A stretch of DNA of 64,000 nucleotides from JAVSMW01 sp032027005 (GTDB lineage Bacteria > Bacillota > Thermincolia > Thermincolales > UBA2595): contig JAVSMW010000009.1 in the NCBI GenBank assembly GCA_032027005.1, forward strand, positions 38,455 through 102,454, written 5' to 3'. Numbering within the stretch: the first letter of the stretch is position 1; every line of letters starts with the position of its first letter. A program made the translations under genes and the position numbers. Positions 8,537 to 17,406 of the stretch are shown piece after piece. The notes under the pieces were generated by a model. It worked only from the letters and a program-made list of their open reading frames with translations, had not been told where the DNA came from and ran no database searches.

Positions 8537-9196
8537 TTAAAATCCAATTTCCTCTCCTACCAATATAACGTGATATTCTCGACCGGGCAATTTTCCCCAC
8601 ATGGGCCGCTTGTGTAATATTACGGATATGTTGCAAATACGCCCAGGACTGGCGCAGTCGATGCATTCCCCGGTTGTGACACAGGGAGTTGAATAATTTA
8701 GCCGTTGAGCATTTTTAACCCCTGCAACACGTTGGCTCCGCTCAAGTGCTTCGCTCAGGTCCCGGGTGACTTTATTAATTCCTACAATCATTATTACATT
8801 CTTCGGTCCAAATATACTGGCTGCCACCCTGTTGCCAAGGCCATCAAGATTGACAATTTCCCCCGCCAAAGTAATTGCGTTAGCACTAGTTAAGAAATAG
8901 TCGGCAACCGTTTGTTTATATCGAACGGACAAAATCTCCTCTTCCGAAAGCCCCTGTTCCCAATGGTCGAAAACCTCATGTCCATTATTACGCAGAGACT
9001 CTAACAAACCTAGTTCCCGTGCTGTTACAGAGCCTCCTAAACCCACTGTCGCACCACTTGGAATCAAACCCAGGGACAGGTCCTTGGCTTCGGCCTTAGT
9101 TGCTGCATAGTGAACCGTGTAGTCCTTTTTGGTTAATGCTGAAATTACTTGTTTTGCTTTAGCGTCATTGGTAGTGATCTCGGCAGATTCATTCAT
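8537..9196 (-). CDS. LUD-domain protein (LutC/DUF162-like)
   Basis: The 219-residue protein carries the LUD fold: LSLGLIPSGATVGLGGSVTARELGLLESL near residues 40-70, ADYFLTSANAITLAGEIVNLDGLGNRVAA near 100-130, and FGPKNVIMIVGINKV. A Cys cluster CVTTGECIDCASPGRIC (about 170-186) near the end could bind a metal or FeS cluster. LUD proteins occur in lactate oxidation and as stand-alone proteins of unknown role. LutA and LutB are not next to it, so the lactate role is not supported here. Confidence 0.85.
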   Translation of the reverse strand: MNESAEITTNDAKAKQVISALTKKDYTVHYAATKAEAKDLSLGLIPSGATVGLGGSVTARELGLLESLRNNGHEVFDHWEQGLSEEEILSVRYKQTVADYFLTSANAITLAGEIVNLDGLGNRVAASIFGPKNVIMIVGINKVTRDLSEALERSQRVAGVKNAQRLNYSTPCVTTGECIDCASPGRICNISVILHKRPMWGKLPGREYHVILVGEEIGF

Positions 9197-9244
9197 TTTC
9201 GTTATCCTCCTAAAGTATTTTGTAAAAACTTACCCATTTTGAAT

Positions 9245-9577
9245 TTAAGGTCGTTTTCGTCTGCTCCTTTTTTCCATCATAATGTTAAACCTAAGCATCT
9301 TCTCGTTGAGTTCCTTTTTAAGCACTTTCCTCTTATCCGCATCGTAACAGCAGTTTACAAGAGTCTCAAGGGACATTATCTCCTTCTCAATCTGCATCTC
9401 TTCTGGCAAGATACCGGCGTTTTTAAGAATAATATACCCTGCCCGCAGATCTCCCGGCACATGGGACAGGTCTTCCAACTGCAAAGGCTTCCCTTGCCCC
9501 GGAAGATTATCAAATTCCCCGTTCCGTATGGCTTCCCTGATTTTTTGTTCCGCAATCGTGGCAACTATATCTTCCAT
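9245..9577 (-). CDS. DUF1992 (DnaJ-C28-like) protein
   Basis: The 110-residue protein begins with AEQKIREAIRNGEFDNLPGQGKPLQLED, the signature of DUF1992, a family related to the conserved segment of DNAJC28. No J-domain is attached. The rest is a helical segment rich in Lys, Arg and Glu. Its function is unknown. The ATG follows a GGGGGATG site, and the gene lies between the LUD gene and a methyltransferase gene on the same strand. Confidence 0.85.
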   Translation of the reverse strand: MEDIVATIAEQKIREAIRNGEFDNLPGQGKPLQLEDLSHVPGDLRAGYIILKNAGILPEEMQIEKEIMSLETLVNCCYDADKRKVLKKELNEKMLRFNIMMEKRSRRKRP

Positions 9578-9608
9578 ATGTACATCCCCCTGTACATTTT
9601 TTGTTATA

Positions 9609-10283
9609 TTACCAAATTAACGGAATCAAACGGTAATTTGTCTTTAAACAATAATCTTTGTATCCCGGAAGGTCTCGTAAAAGAGTTTCTTCTTCGATTT
9701 CTATCCTAATTACAGTCCATGGTATAGTGAGGAAAAAAGGTATTATCCCCCAATAGGAACCCAGTGCCAGAGGAGTAAACAATGACATAATTAACATCCC
9801 CAGATACATTGGATGGCGAACCAGGGCGTAAAGGCCGGTTGTTATAACCTGCTGTTCTTCCTCAACCTGAATGACGGTTGCAGCATAACTATTTTCCATA
9901 AAAACAATGAAAACCAATATATACCCTAAGAAAACAATAGCATTGGATGTGATTACAAGCCAAACAGGCATAGCCGACCAATGAAATCGAAAATCGAGGC
10001 CGGGAACCATGTAACCGAGAAAAAACAGCTTTAAGAAGGCGGGAGGTTTTCGCGTATTTTCCTGGTCTTTAATCTTCATACGTCTTGATAATAAGGCAGG
10101 GTCTCTGTGCAGAAAATAAGCCGCTATAAAAACCGTCAAGGCAGAGATTCCGCACCAAAAAATCCATGCCTGCCAAAATCTTAACGAACCTGCCGGAAGA
10201 AACAGAATAAGACCCAGCACAATCATCATAATTGCAGGTATCCGATAAGCTTTTGCTGCGGTTAGGTCAGTCTTTTTTTTCAT
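9609..10283 (-). CDS. Membrane methyltransferase of the isoprenylcysteine methyltransferase (ICMT/PEMT) type
   Basis: The 224-residue protein has four to five membrane helices and the C-terminal SAM-binding region with VTTGLYALVRHPMYLGML (the RHPxY motif, about residue 155) and EEETLLRDLPGYKDYC. I start at ATG 10283, 8 bases after a GGGAG site; a GTG at 10292 is possible. The start lies inside the 3' end of the merR-type gene (17 bp overlap), so both are co-translated and the regulator probably controls this enzyme. The methyl acceptor is not known; bacterial members are not proven to act on prenylated proteins. Confidence 0.82.
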   Translation of the reverse strand: MKKKTDLTAAKAYRIPAIMMIVLGLILFLPAGSLRFWQAWIFWCGISALTVFIAAYFLHRDPALLSRRMKIKDQENTRKPPAFLKLFFLGYMVPGLDFRFHWSAMPVWLVITSNAIVFLGYILVFIVFMENSYAATVIQVEEEQQVITTGLYALVRHPMYLGMLIMSLFTPLALGSYWGIIPFFLTIPWTVIRIEIEEETLLRDLPGYKDYCLKTNYRLIPLIW

Positions 10284-11103
10284 CCAAACCACTCCCTTCC
10301 CGGAGATATTGTTCGAGAAGCTTCTTATGCTTCATTCTGGCAGGTGAGAGAACACCGGCAACCATCTCGTTATATAAGCCGGCCATAGCATTGCTGAGTG
10401 ACTGGTCTACCCCCTCGGGCAAAGGTATACTCATCATGATTTCAGCAGTTTCCCTGGCCAAGACCGCGATCTCCGGATCATCTTCAGACAGCTGGTCCAG
10501 CCCGGTCAAACGCTTTGCACTGTCTAAAGCCTTTTGGTACTTTTCGGGATGAGCTTTAAAATACTCGGCCAATGACATAAACGTTTCCTGGAAATCCTTG
10601 CCCCACTGGAAATCGTTCAGAATTCCAAACAGTTTTTGCTGCTGCTCATATATTTCCGGGCAGGTCTGGACATACTCATCAATTTTGTTCTGTCCCAGTA
10701 TCTCTTTGACCATTTGAAAAGATGGGGATTCAACGGTATTTTCGTCCAGGGGTAACGCATCTGCGATGTCCTTACTCAGCAATTTGTCAATCTTAGCCAC
10801 CCGTTCTTCAATAGTTTTTTTCTCGTTCAGAAGCTCTGTCCGCAAAGACTGTAAGACTTCCCGCAGGGTTCTTGAATTGGGCGTCTCTCCCAATATTTCT
10901 TTGATGCGTTTTAGGTCCAGCCCCAAAGATTTCAATCGTTTGATCAACTGCATCCGAGTCAGCTCCGCCGGTCCGTATAGCCGATAACCCCCCGAAGAAC
11001 GCGCTGGTTCCTGCAGTAAACCGATTTTATGGTAATAAATAACGGTCTTCTGCGTGCTGCCGGTTAATTTAACAAAATCGCTGATTTTTATTCGATTCTC
11101 CAT
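10267..11103 (-). CDS. MerR-family transcriptional regulator with a long C-terminal domain
   Basis: The 278-residue protein has an N-terminal MerR winged helix: IKISDFVKLTGSTQKTVIYYHKIGLLQEPARSSGGYRLYG at residues 4-44, followed by the linking coiled coil up to about 110. The C-terminal 165 residues are helical and have no Cys cluster, so a metal sensor is unlikely; an organic ligand is more probable. It heads a two-gene unit with the ICMT-type methyltransferase. A GGGGGG ribosome binding site stands before the ATG. Confidence 0.88.
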   Translation of the reverse strand: MENRIKISDFVKLTGSTQKTVIYYHKIGLLQEPARSSGGYRLYGPAELTRMQLIKRLKSLGLDLKRIKEILGETPNSRTLREVLQSLRTELLNEKKTIEERVAKIDKLLSKDIADALPLDENTVESPSFQMVKEILGQNKIDEYVQTCPEIYEQQQKLFGILNDFQWGKDFQETFMSLAEYFKAHPEKYQKALDSAKRLTGLDQLSEDDPEIAVLARETAEIMMSIPLPEGVDQSLSNAMAGLYNEMVAGVLSPARMKHKKLLEQYLREGSGLDEKKD

Positions 11104-11291
11104 CTCTGCCCCCCCTTTACCCTCATTATAAACCCTGCCCTAAGGGGCGAGTCAACTGAAACCTTGATGTTGTGCCCCGCCACGACCGATTTTTTTCGAC
11201 AAAACAGGATTTATCCACGCCCCAGTCGAATTATTTATAAGCACTTATTATCCGGAGATTACAAACCGGTTTTAGTGAAAGGATAAAGACC

Positions 11292-13688
11292 ATGCTCAAC
11301 GATAAAGCTCATTACCTCTCCAAGGTAAAGCTTCTTGCCGAATTAAATCAGGATGAGTTGGCGGAACTGGCCGAGGGTTTCGAGTGGGAAACCCGCCCGG
11401 CGGGTGCGGATATTATCACTCTGGGCCAGGAACGGAATTGGTTCTATGTATTGGTAGAAGGTGAGGCTGAAGTTCTGGCTACCGAAGAAGGCCGGAATGC
11501 CCACCAAATCAGCATATTCCGACCCGGGAATTCTTTTGGAGAGATATCACTTTTTACGGGTAAACCTTCCCCTATCGCCATCCGCTGCACCAAAGACTGC
11601 ACTTTGCTGGCTATGGATGCTGAGCATTTTGCTTTTATGCTCGTGCGCTGGCCCCACCTTTACCGCGGCTTTGCCGAAAAGTTGTCCAATCTGGTAAACA
11701 GCGTTAATCAAGATCTGTGGGAGTCAAAGCATAAGGAGTTTTTGCGTTCAGGTTTACAGCTTAATCAGTTCAAGCAAAAATTCTATGGTTTGTGGGGCAG
11801 TGCCAAAACTAAAAGAGAAATAGATGCCGCGTTGGCGGATTTTAGTAAGACCGGCGAACACCTGCTGATTATCGGTGAGCGGGGTACGGGACGGCAAATG
11901 CTAGCCTGGCAGCTGCATGAAAAGCAATTTGGTGAAGAAGCCCCCTTTGTAATTGTAGATGGCCGTCAAATTGACCAGCAGTGGGGCGACCTGATGTTTG
12001 AGGCCCAGAGCTTCAAGGGCAGCGGGTTATTGGATCTGGCCGAGGGCGGCACCCTGTATATTAGGGAAATAAACCTTGTTTCTCAGCGCGCCCAGCTAAG
12101 ACTGGCCCAGGCCATCCAGGCCGGGGATGCCCAATGCCGCATCATCGGGAGTCTTTTGGCCGAACCGGAGTTGCTGCCCCAGCGCATGGAACCTGAGTTA
12201 ACGGAGTGCTTCCCGCACTCCTTCAAATTCACCCCCTTACGTGAACGGAAGCGGGATATCCCTGTGCTGGCCCTGGGACTGATCAAAAAGCTGGCGGCCG
12301 AGAACAATCGCCCCACTCCCGCTCTCAGCAGAGATGCCGTTAAACTGCTGTTGACTCACCACTACCGGCAGGGTAACGTTACTGAGCTTATTCAGGTCAT
12401 GGAAAGGGCCTTTTACCTGGCCGAAGATAACACCATTGGCCTGGAGCACGTCTTCTTTGGCCCACCATCTGAAAAGATAGGCCGGAGCATAGACCTGCTT
12501 TCCTTCCCCTGGGTGGAAAAGCTCATCAAAGAGACAAATTTTCATCTATGGCTGCGCCGTCTGTCGGCAATTATATTTTTCATGATCACATTTTTAATGC
12601 TTTTCGCCCCTTCCGCAGAGATAACCCGCTTCATCTATCCAGCGGTGTGGGGCTTATGGTGGCCTGCCCTGACAATTTTCTCGCCCTCTCTGGGCCGGGT
12701 TTGGTGCAGTATGTGCCCCTTCGCCTTCACCATGAGCCGTATTCAGAAGGTATTTCATTTGAACCGGCCGGTTCCAGACCTGCTGAAAAAGTATGATTTT
12801 ATTTTCATTACCTTTCTGTTTCTGCTGGTATTTTGGGTAGAAGCCATGACCGGCATGAGAAAGAGTCCGCCTCTCACGGCCATATGGCTGATAACTATCG
12901 TTTCAGCTGCAATTATTACCGGTATTATCTACACCAGACACACCTGGTGCCGCCATCTTTGCCCCCTGGGGGGATTTGTCGGGATGGCTTCGGTGGGTGG
13001 CATGCTGGAAGTGCGGGCAGATACTGAGGTTTGTCTAAATAAATGCACTACTTTTGAATGTTATCGCGGAACCCCCGGTATTGCCGGCTGCCCTATGTCC
13101 CAGCACCTTCCCTATTTAGACAATAACATCGCCTGCAAGTTATGCCTGAATTGTATCCGCAACTGCCCCAACGGGTCGGCAAAACTCAACTTAAGGGTTC
13201 CGGCCAGAGAAGTCTGGCATCTGGTCCGGGTAAACCAGGGTTTTGTTGTATTCATCGGTGCTTCATTGGGGATGCTGCTGCCCATTATGTATTTCGAACC
13301 GCTACATAATGTGTGGCCTCTTGACAAATGGCGGCTGTGGTTCAGCCTGGCTTTCTGGGGCGCCACCTTTTTGGCCGGTTTGATTACCTGGCATATAGTA
13401 AAACCTTTTCAGACCAAGGCCGCCTCCCTGAAAGTCAAACTGGCCTTCTCTCTGATTCCGCTGGTGCTCGCCGGCTATATTATTTATCAGCTGCATTTTA
13501 TCCCTGGCATTGCGTCTGTTTGGCTTGATTTGTCGTACCAGCCTGCGGGGGGCGGGACTATGTCCTTCCGTATCCCCGCCCTGACCGGGACACGGGTATT
13601 TGCTATTATTTTTGGATTAGTTCTGACGGGCATTACGGCGACTATGGTGGTGTTGCGGGCTGGTAGGAAGAAATCGTCAGGTAAATAG
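11292..13688 (+). CDS. Fusion: cNMP-binding domain + sigma-54-type AAA domain + NapH/NosR-like polyferredoxin membrane domain
   Basis: The protein has 798 residues. Residues 1-145 form a CRP-like sensor domain (FRPGNSFGEISLFTGKPSP). Residues 165-395 resemble a sigma-54 activator AAA+ domain with a Walker A-like IGERGTGRQ (about 196) and Walker B-like GGTLYIREI (about 255). The GAFTGA loop that contacts sigma-54 is missing: the sequence runs from MFEAQSFKGSG straight to LLDLAEGGTLY. No C-terminal DNA-binding helix follows. Instead residues 410-790 hold membrane helices with CSMCPF, CRHLCPLGG and CKLCLNCIRNCP, as in NapH/RdxA/NosR proteins, suggesting 4Fe-4S clusters. It stands alone. A redox or nucleotide-gated membrane electron carrier is inference. 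Confidence 0.85.
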   Translation: MLNDKAHYLSKVKLLAELNQDELAELAEGFEWETRPAGADIITLGQERNWFYVLVEGEAEVLATEEGRNAHQISIFRPGNSFGEISLFTGKPSPIAIRCTKDCTLLAMDAEHFAFMLVRWPHLYRGFAEKLSNLVNSVNQDLWESKHKEFLRSGLQLNQFKQKFYGLWGSAKTKREIDAALADFSKTGEHLLIIGERGTGRQMLAWQLHEKQFGEEAPFVIVDGRQIDQQWGDLMFEAQSFKGSGLLDLAEGGTLYIREINLVSQRAQLRLAQAIQAGDAQCRIIGSLLAEPELLPQRMEPELTECFPHSFKFTPLRERKRDIPVLALGLIKKLAAENNRPTPALSRDAVKLLLTHHYRQGNVTELIQVMERAFYLAEDNTIGLEHVFFGPPSEKIGRSIDLLSFPWVEKLIKETNFHLWLRRLSAIIFFMITFLMLFAPSAEITRFIYPAVWGLWWPALTIFSPSLGRVWCSMCPFAFTMSRIQKVFHLNRPVPDLLKKYDFIFITFLFLLVFWVEAMTGMRKSPPLTAIWLITIVSAAIITGIIYTRHTWCRHLCPLGGFVGMASVGGMLEVRADTEVCLNKCTTFECYRGTPGIAGCPMSQHLPYLDNNIACKLCLNCIRNCPNGSAKLNLRVPAREVWHLVRVNQGFVVFIGASLGMLLPIMYFEPLHNVWPLDKWRLWFSLAFWGATFLAGLITWHIVKPFQTKAASLKVKLAFSLIPLVLAGYIIYQLHFIPGIASVWLDLSYQPAGGGTMSFRIPALTGTRVFAIIFGLVLTGITATMVVLRAGRKKSSGK

Positions 13689-13710
13689 GGGTTGCCTTAA
13701 AAAAAGCTAG

Positions 13711-13742
13711 CTCCCGCAATTGGCTGCGGGAGTTTGTTTTTT
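13711..13742 (+). terminator. Terminator after the fusion gene
   Basis: CTCCCGCA and TGCGGGAG form an 8-bp stem, followed by TTTGTTTTTTG on the plus strand. It lies 22 bp after the stop codon. Confidence 0.85.
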
Positions 13743-13885
13743 GTGGAGCGGGTAATGTGAGATTTGAGTTTAGGCCTACTATGAGCAGATGCGATGTTTT
13801 GTGATTTTTGGCTTTAGATTGATATGGAATTAGGGGAAGTTGGTTAAACCCGATAAGGTTCTCCAAGGACTTAACCCGTGTAATT

Positions 13886-14962
13886 TTATCTAAAATCATT
13901 CAATATCTCCAAAATTTTCTCCCCATATTTCTCCACTTTCACTTCTCCAAACCCGGAAACGTTCAGCAAAGATGCTTTAGAATCGGGCATCTTCTCAATA
14001 AGATCCTGTAGCTGCTTGTCATTAAAAATATAGTAAGGTTTGATATTTTCTTCCCTGCACTTTTCCAAGCGAAATGATTTCAGCTTCTGTACCAGCAATG
14101 ACTCATCGATTATTTTTTTACTCTCGTTGACTTGTCCTTTAATCACCTTTATATTATCCTGCTTTTCTTCAGAAGCTGGTTTATTTCGTGTACCCATGGT
14201 CTTAATTATCTCTTCATATCTCATTGCATAGTCTGATCGATTCGGTGTATGCAATTTTAGTAATCCTTCAGCCCTGGCCTTTAAATCTGCGTCATTATCT
14301 TCTGCATTCTTGGAACGGCTGCAAATATCTTTTATGTATTGAACCAATTGATCCGCACGGATAACCTTCTCTTTAATTTCCTTTTTTGCATTTTTTGCGT
14401 TTAATAACGTTTTAGGATTAGCCAATACTACAATAGATTGATAGTTATCGTAAAAAAATTTGTCAACAATCATTTTTATCAATGCATTTGACTTGGAATC
14501 TTTCCGTATCTGTTTTAAAACTTCCAGGTGTCTTTGATTCTGCGTTATGGGAGAATAGATTCCCTCACGGATAAGTTTCCCGTTGAACTCATAGTTTCTT
14601 ATAAAGTTACCTTCACTGTCAACTTCGATGTCGCCGATAAGATTCTTACACTCAATGAAAAAAGTTATTTTTCTAGTTACCACTATGAAATCTATTTGTG
14701 CAGTCAAATCCTCAGTTTCAAGATGAATATCCCGTAAGATATACATAGGCATGCCGCTGTTTTTCAATTCAAATGCGATATTATTCTCTCCGAATTCACC
14801 AATGGAAGCAAATTTTATTTCCCGATCTATTATTTCTCTGACTGCTCCTTTTGCTTCGATTTGAAGGGTTTTTAGTCTAGAAACATAATCTGTAACGTCA
14901 CTTGTTTCTTTTAAAAACACAGGTTTATCAAACTGATTAAAAAACTTATTAAAAAACGCCAT
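13886..14962 (-). CDS. NERD nuclease-related domain protein with C-terminal HRDC domain
   Basis: The 358-residue protein has a NERD domain at about residues 45-170 (EFGENNIAFELKNS, then LTAQIDFIVVTRKITFFIECKNLIGDI, where the D and ExK residues match the nuclease-like core) and a C-terminal HRDC domain (about 285-356, VQKLKSFRLEKCREENIKPYYIF and VSGFGEVKVEKYGEKI). NERD proteins are thought to act on nucleic acids, but no activity is proven for this type. I start at ATG 14962 with GGGGG 5 bases upstream. It is the leftmost gene of the AT-rich block that I read as cassettes; a recognisable attC-like element follows its neighbour but not this gene. Confidence 0.85.
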   Translation of the reverse strand: MAFFNKFFNQFDKPVFLKETSDVTDYVSRLKTLQIEAKGAVREIIDREIKFASIGEFGENNIAFELKNSGMPMYILRDIHLETEDLTAQIDFIVVTRKITFFIECKNLIGDIEVDSEGNFIRNYEFNGKLIREGIYSPITQNQRHLEVLKQIRKDSKSNALIKMIVDKFFYDNYQSIVVLANPKTLLNAKNAKKEIKEKVIRADQLVQYIKDICSRSKNAEDNDADLKARAEGLLKLHTPNRSDYAMRYEEIIKTMGTRNKPASEEKQDNIKVIKGQVNESKKIIDESLLVQKLKSFRLEKCREENIKPYYIFNDKQLQDLIEKMPDSKASLLNVSGFGEVKVEKYGEKILEILNDFR

Positions 14963-15083
14963 GTTTACCCCCATCTTTTAAATTGATACTAATTATGTTC
15001 AGCAAAATATTGCGTTAATGCTTTTTCTTTCCCTGCAGTAAAGGCTTCGGGTAAAGATAGGACTACCCCTACTATATTGTTTC

Positions 15084-15230
15084 ACTTAACTTAAATGACC
15101 ATAGGCATATGGATTTAGTGAGAAAAAAACTCTCTGCATTATTACTTCTTGGCAGTATATGGATTAGGGGGAGTTAGTTAAGGAACTTCACTTAATAATT
15201 ACCACAGCCGTGGACCGGACAAAGTTAGGT
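15084..15230 (-). repeat. attC-like element 3 (intergenic, 147 bp)
   Basis: This element fills most of the 326 bp between the NERD gene and the 350-aa gene. On the plus strand it begins ACTTAAC (15084-15090, preceded by GTTTC) and ends GTTAGGT (15224-15230), which fit RYYYAAC and GTTRRRY, the outer boxes of integron recombination sites. The inner boxes are not clearly complementary. A segment TATGGATTAGGGGGAGTTAG (15157-15176) has a near copy at 13821-13840 after the NERD gene. No protein gene is visible here. Confidence 0.4.
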
Positions 15231-15288
15231 CGAAGCGCAGCAGAGCCATTCAGCCCGTTGTTCGTAGTAATTTCATCTTCCATCAAAA

Positions 15289-16341
15289 CTACTTGAATTT
15301 ATTGATATATTTTACGAACTCTCTCCATTGCCAGGAGTTTGATAAAATTAGCCCAACGTAGTTAGATATTTTTTCTGACCTTTTCTTCAAAAAAGGAAAT
15401 AGAACTCCTATTGCAGCAAGTTCCATTAGTAATTTTATTGCTACTTCGATTCCGGATGAAATAATACCTTTCTCTTTTACAATTAGTGACATGATTTCGT
15501 TTTCCAATAATTTCGGATCTCCAATGATACAAAAATCATATTTGTTGAATACTACATTTGCTAGGGTTGTTAAATCAGCCTTTATTGTTTTCAATATTAC
15601 CCCTAAATCTTTGCCAATCGATAGGATGATTTTATCGACATTGTTGATTAGATTGTTTATGTCAATTCCTCTCACCTTAAGAATCATCATTAGATCCTGA
15701 TACATAAAAAATATGTTTTGCTTTCTTTCAAAATAGTTAAGAAAAATCGATAATCTAGATGAGTAACGGTCAAAAAAAGAGGGAATCATTAGAAATGAAT
15801 TAGTGCTAACAGCACCAGATTCAAAATATTTTGCCGCAATAATATCACTAACTCTCACAGTGTCTTTTCCGTATTCAAACAAATTTGAGTAAAGCCTTTC
15901 ACACGAGAACGGAACAAAATAAGGTTTTCCATCGTAAATACGTTCAAAGCTAGCTCTATCGATAATACTCAACAATTTTTCAGGAAAGTCTTTATATAAA
16001 TTTACCACTTTATCTTTTGATTCCTTGAATTCTATTAAATCAACATCAATAAGATACCTCATTAGATAATACATTCTTTCATCCATCGATTGGTAACTGG
16101 AACGCGAAGACAAAATTACTTTCCCGTTGTTTAATAAATTACGTAATGATTCCATCAACTTTTCGGAACTATCCTTATTTCTAACGATTTGATAAGCTAA
16201 ATGTGTTGGTGCGAAAAGAATATGATCAAAAAACAACGATAGAACCTTTATCTGTTGAGATACTTCTAAATAATGATTCTTTATGTACTTAGTTGGATAA
16301 ATATATGATATCTCTGGATAATATAAGATTTTCTCGTTCAA
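15289..16341 (-). CDS. Hypothetical protein (350 aa), cassette-like gene
   Basis: I do not recognise this protein. It is AT-rich in codons (many Ile, Lys, Asn, Phe, Tyr), unlike the surrounding genes, which suggests transfer. The N-terminal half is mixed alpha/beta and starts NEKILYYPEISYIYPTKY. Around residues 285-315 a hydrophobic segment (IKLLMELAAIGVLFPFLKK) could be a membrane or hydrophobic core helix, and it ends in SWQWREFVKYINKFK. There is no signal peptide. The start is a TTG with AGGGGTGG upstream. It lies between two attC-like elements, so it is a cassette candidate. Confidence 0.7.
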   Translation of the reverse strand: MNEKILYYPEISYIYPTKYIKNHYLEVSQQIKVLSLFFDHILFAPTHLAYQIVRNKDSSEKLMESLRNLLNNGKVILSSRSSYQSMDERMYYLMRYLIDVDLIEFKESKDKVVNLYKDFPEKLLSIIDRASFERIYDGKPYFVPFSCERLYSNLFEYGKDTVRVSDIIAAKYFESGAVSTNSFLMIPSFFDRYSSRLSIFLNYFERKQNIFFMYQDLMMILKVRGIDINNLINNVDKIILSIGKDLGVILKTIKADLTTLANVVFNKYDFCIIGDPKLLENEIMSLIVKEKGIISSGIEVAIKLLMELAAIGVLFPFLKKRSEKISNYVGLILSNSWQWREFVKYINKFK

Positions 16342-16409
16342 ACTACCACCCCTATTTGTTTCTGAAAAGCTTGCTCATAAGGTCAAAAGAATTTAGATAT
16401 TGCTATTTC

Positions 16410-16713
16410 GCTTAACAACCATCCCTATGCCGTGCCAAACCCCTAATTCAATTTCCAGATAGCTAGCGCAAGAGACGCCTGTTTCCACTGCGGTAACTAC
16501 TCCAGCCAACACCGGGTGTAACTCGACATCCAAAGTAAGCAATGGCAGCACTAGCCCGCGTCTCTTGCATTTGCGTGGGCTAATCATTCCGATGGTGGGA
16601 TGATTTTTGCCGGCGTAAAAAGCGTGACAGCCGAATGGGCGGGCAAAGTTGCGCCCGGCACTGAAACCCGCTGCCATTAAGTCCGGCAGTTTAGCCTGTT
16701 GTTTAGGTGATGT
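16410..16713 (-). repeat. attC-like element 2 with a 248-bp direct repeat
   Basis: The 403 bp between two genes hold this element. On the plus strand it starts GCTTAAC (16410-16416, preceded by ATTTC) and ends near GTTTAGGT (16701-16708). Bases 16466-16713 are a near-identical direct copy of 17526-17772. Inside, GCAAGAGACGC (16468-16478) and GCGTCTCTTGC (16558-16568) are inverted repeats. Compared with element 1, the left arm of the long hairpin is missing, so this copy looks rearranged. An open frame across the repeat is not taken as a gene. Confidence 0.55.
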
Positions 16714-16744
16714 TGGTTTTCCGGTTTCAGTCGCGTGGTTATTC

Positions 16745-17356
16745 TTAATTCTTTAATCTCCAAAGAAAGTAGTAGTCGTTGTCTTTTATTTCATCCTTTT
16801 TTCTAGACCAATCAATTACGGACGACCCTGCCTTTGTAAAAGCTCCAACACCACCTAGGGCGGTTAAAATACTCTTTGGGTCTGCTGGTACAAATCCCGT
16901 ATAAACGCCTAAGCTGACAACACTTGCAGTGACGAAAAATTGACCAATAACTTTTTTAACAGAATTTCTGTGAAGCTTTCTAAGGGAACTATTTAATTGT
17001 GAAAAGGATGGATAAATTATATCATTATTAAAAGCTTGGAAAAAATGATGATTGTTGATAATATTAATATTTATGTATACCTTGTCCGCATAAAGCGCGG
17101 AATAAATCGCGAATGAATCAGTTCTTTTCAATCGGCACGATCGTTCAAAACATCCACCTGCTCCGCTGACTTCCGGAGATGCAATAAAACTGAATGGAGA
17201 ATGTTCATTTAATTTATGGTCATTTACATCAACGGCACGTCTCATAGCGTTTGCTAGAATTATTAGATCTTCAGTTTTTGCTCTAGTCGCATACTTAATA
17301 ATTTCTTCTTCAGTATCAAGTCCGTTGATATCCATTAAATCTAATAACTCGTTCAT
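16745..17356 (-). CDS. Hypothetical protein (203 aa) with a C-terminal hydrophobic segment, cassette-like gene
   Basis: I do not recognise this protein. The first 60 residues are helical and charged (DTEEEIIKYATRAKTEDLIILANAMRR), the middle is alpha/beta, and residues 135-180 contain one or two hydrophobic helices rich in Gly and Val (FVTASVVSLGVYTGFV, ILTALGGVGAFTKAG). It ends DYYFLWRLKN, a tail shape seen in many uncharacterised accessory proteins. AGGTGGGG precedes the ATG. The gene lies between two attC-like elements, 51 bp from boundary B, and is AT-rich. Confidence 0.7.
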   Translation of the reverse strand: MNELLDLMDINGLDTEEEIIKYATRAKTEDLIILANAMRRAVDVNDHKLNEHSPFSFIASPEVSGAGGCFERSCRLKRTDSFAIYSALYADKVYININIINNHHFFQAFNNDIIYPSFSQLNSSLRKLHRNSVKKVIGQFFVTASVVSLGVYTGFVPADPKSILTALGGVGAFTKAGSSVIDWSRKKDEIKDNDYYFLWRLKN

Positions 17357-17406
17357 GTAACCCCACCTTTTTTTACTTAAAATTGTTGTTTAGGAAAATC
17401 AATTTC

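Noticed and set aside
13760..13885. A fourth attC-like element after the NERD gene
   Set aside because: A 28-bp stretch resembles element 3, but no pair of RYYYAAC and GTTRRRY boxes in the right order could be found.
16393..16677. 94-codon open frame across the attC-like element 2
   Set aside because: It lies in a duplicated, hairpin-rich non-coding repeat; the second copy of the repeat does not keep the frame, and there is no ribosome binding site.
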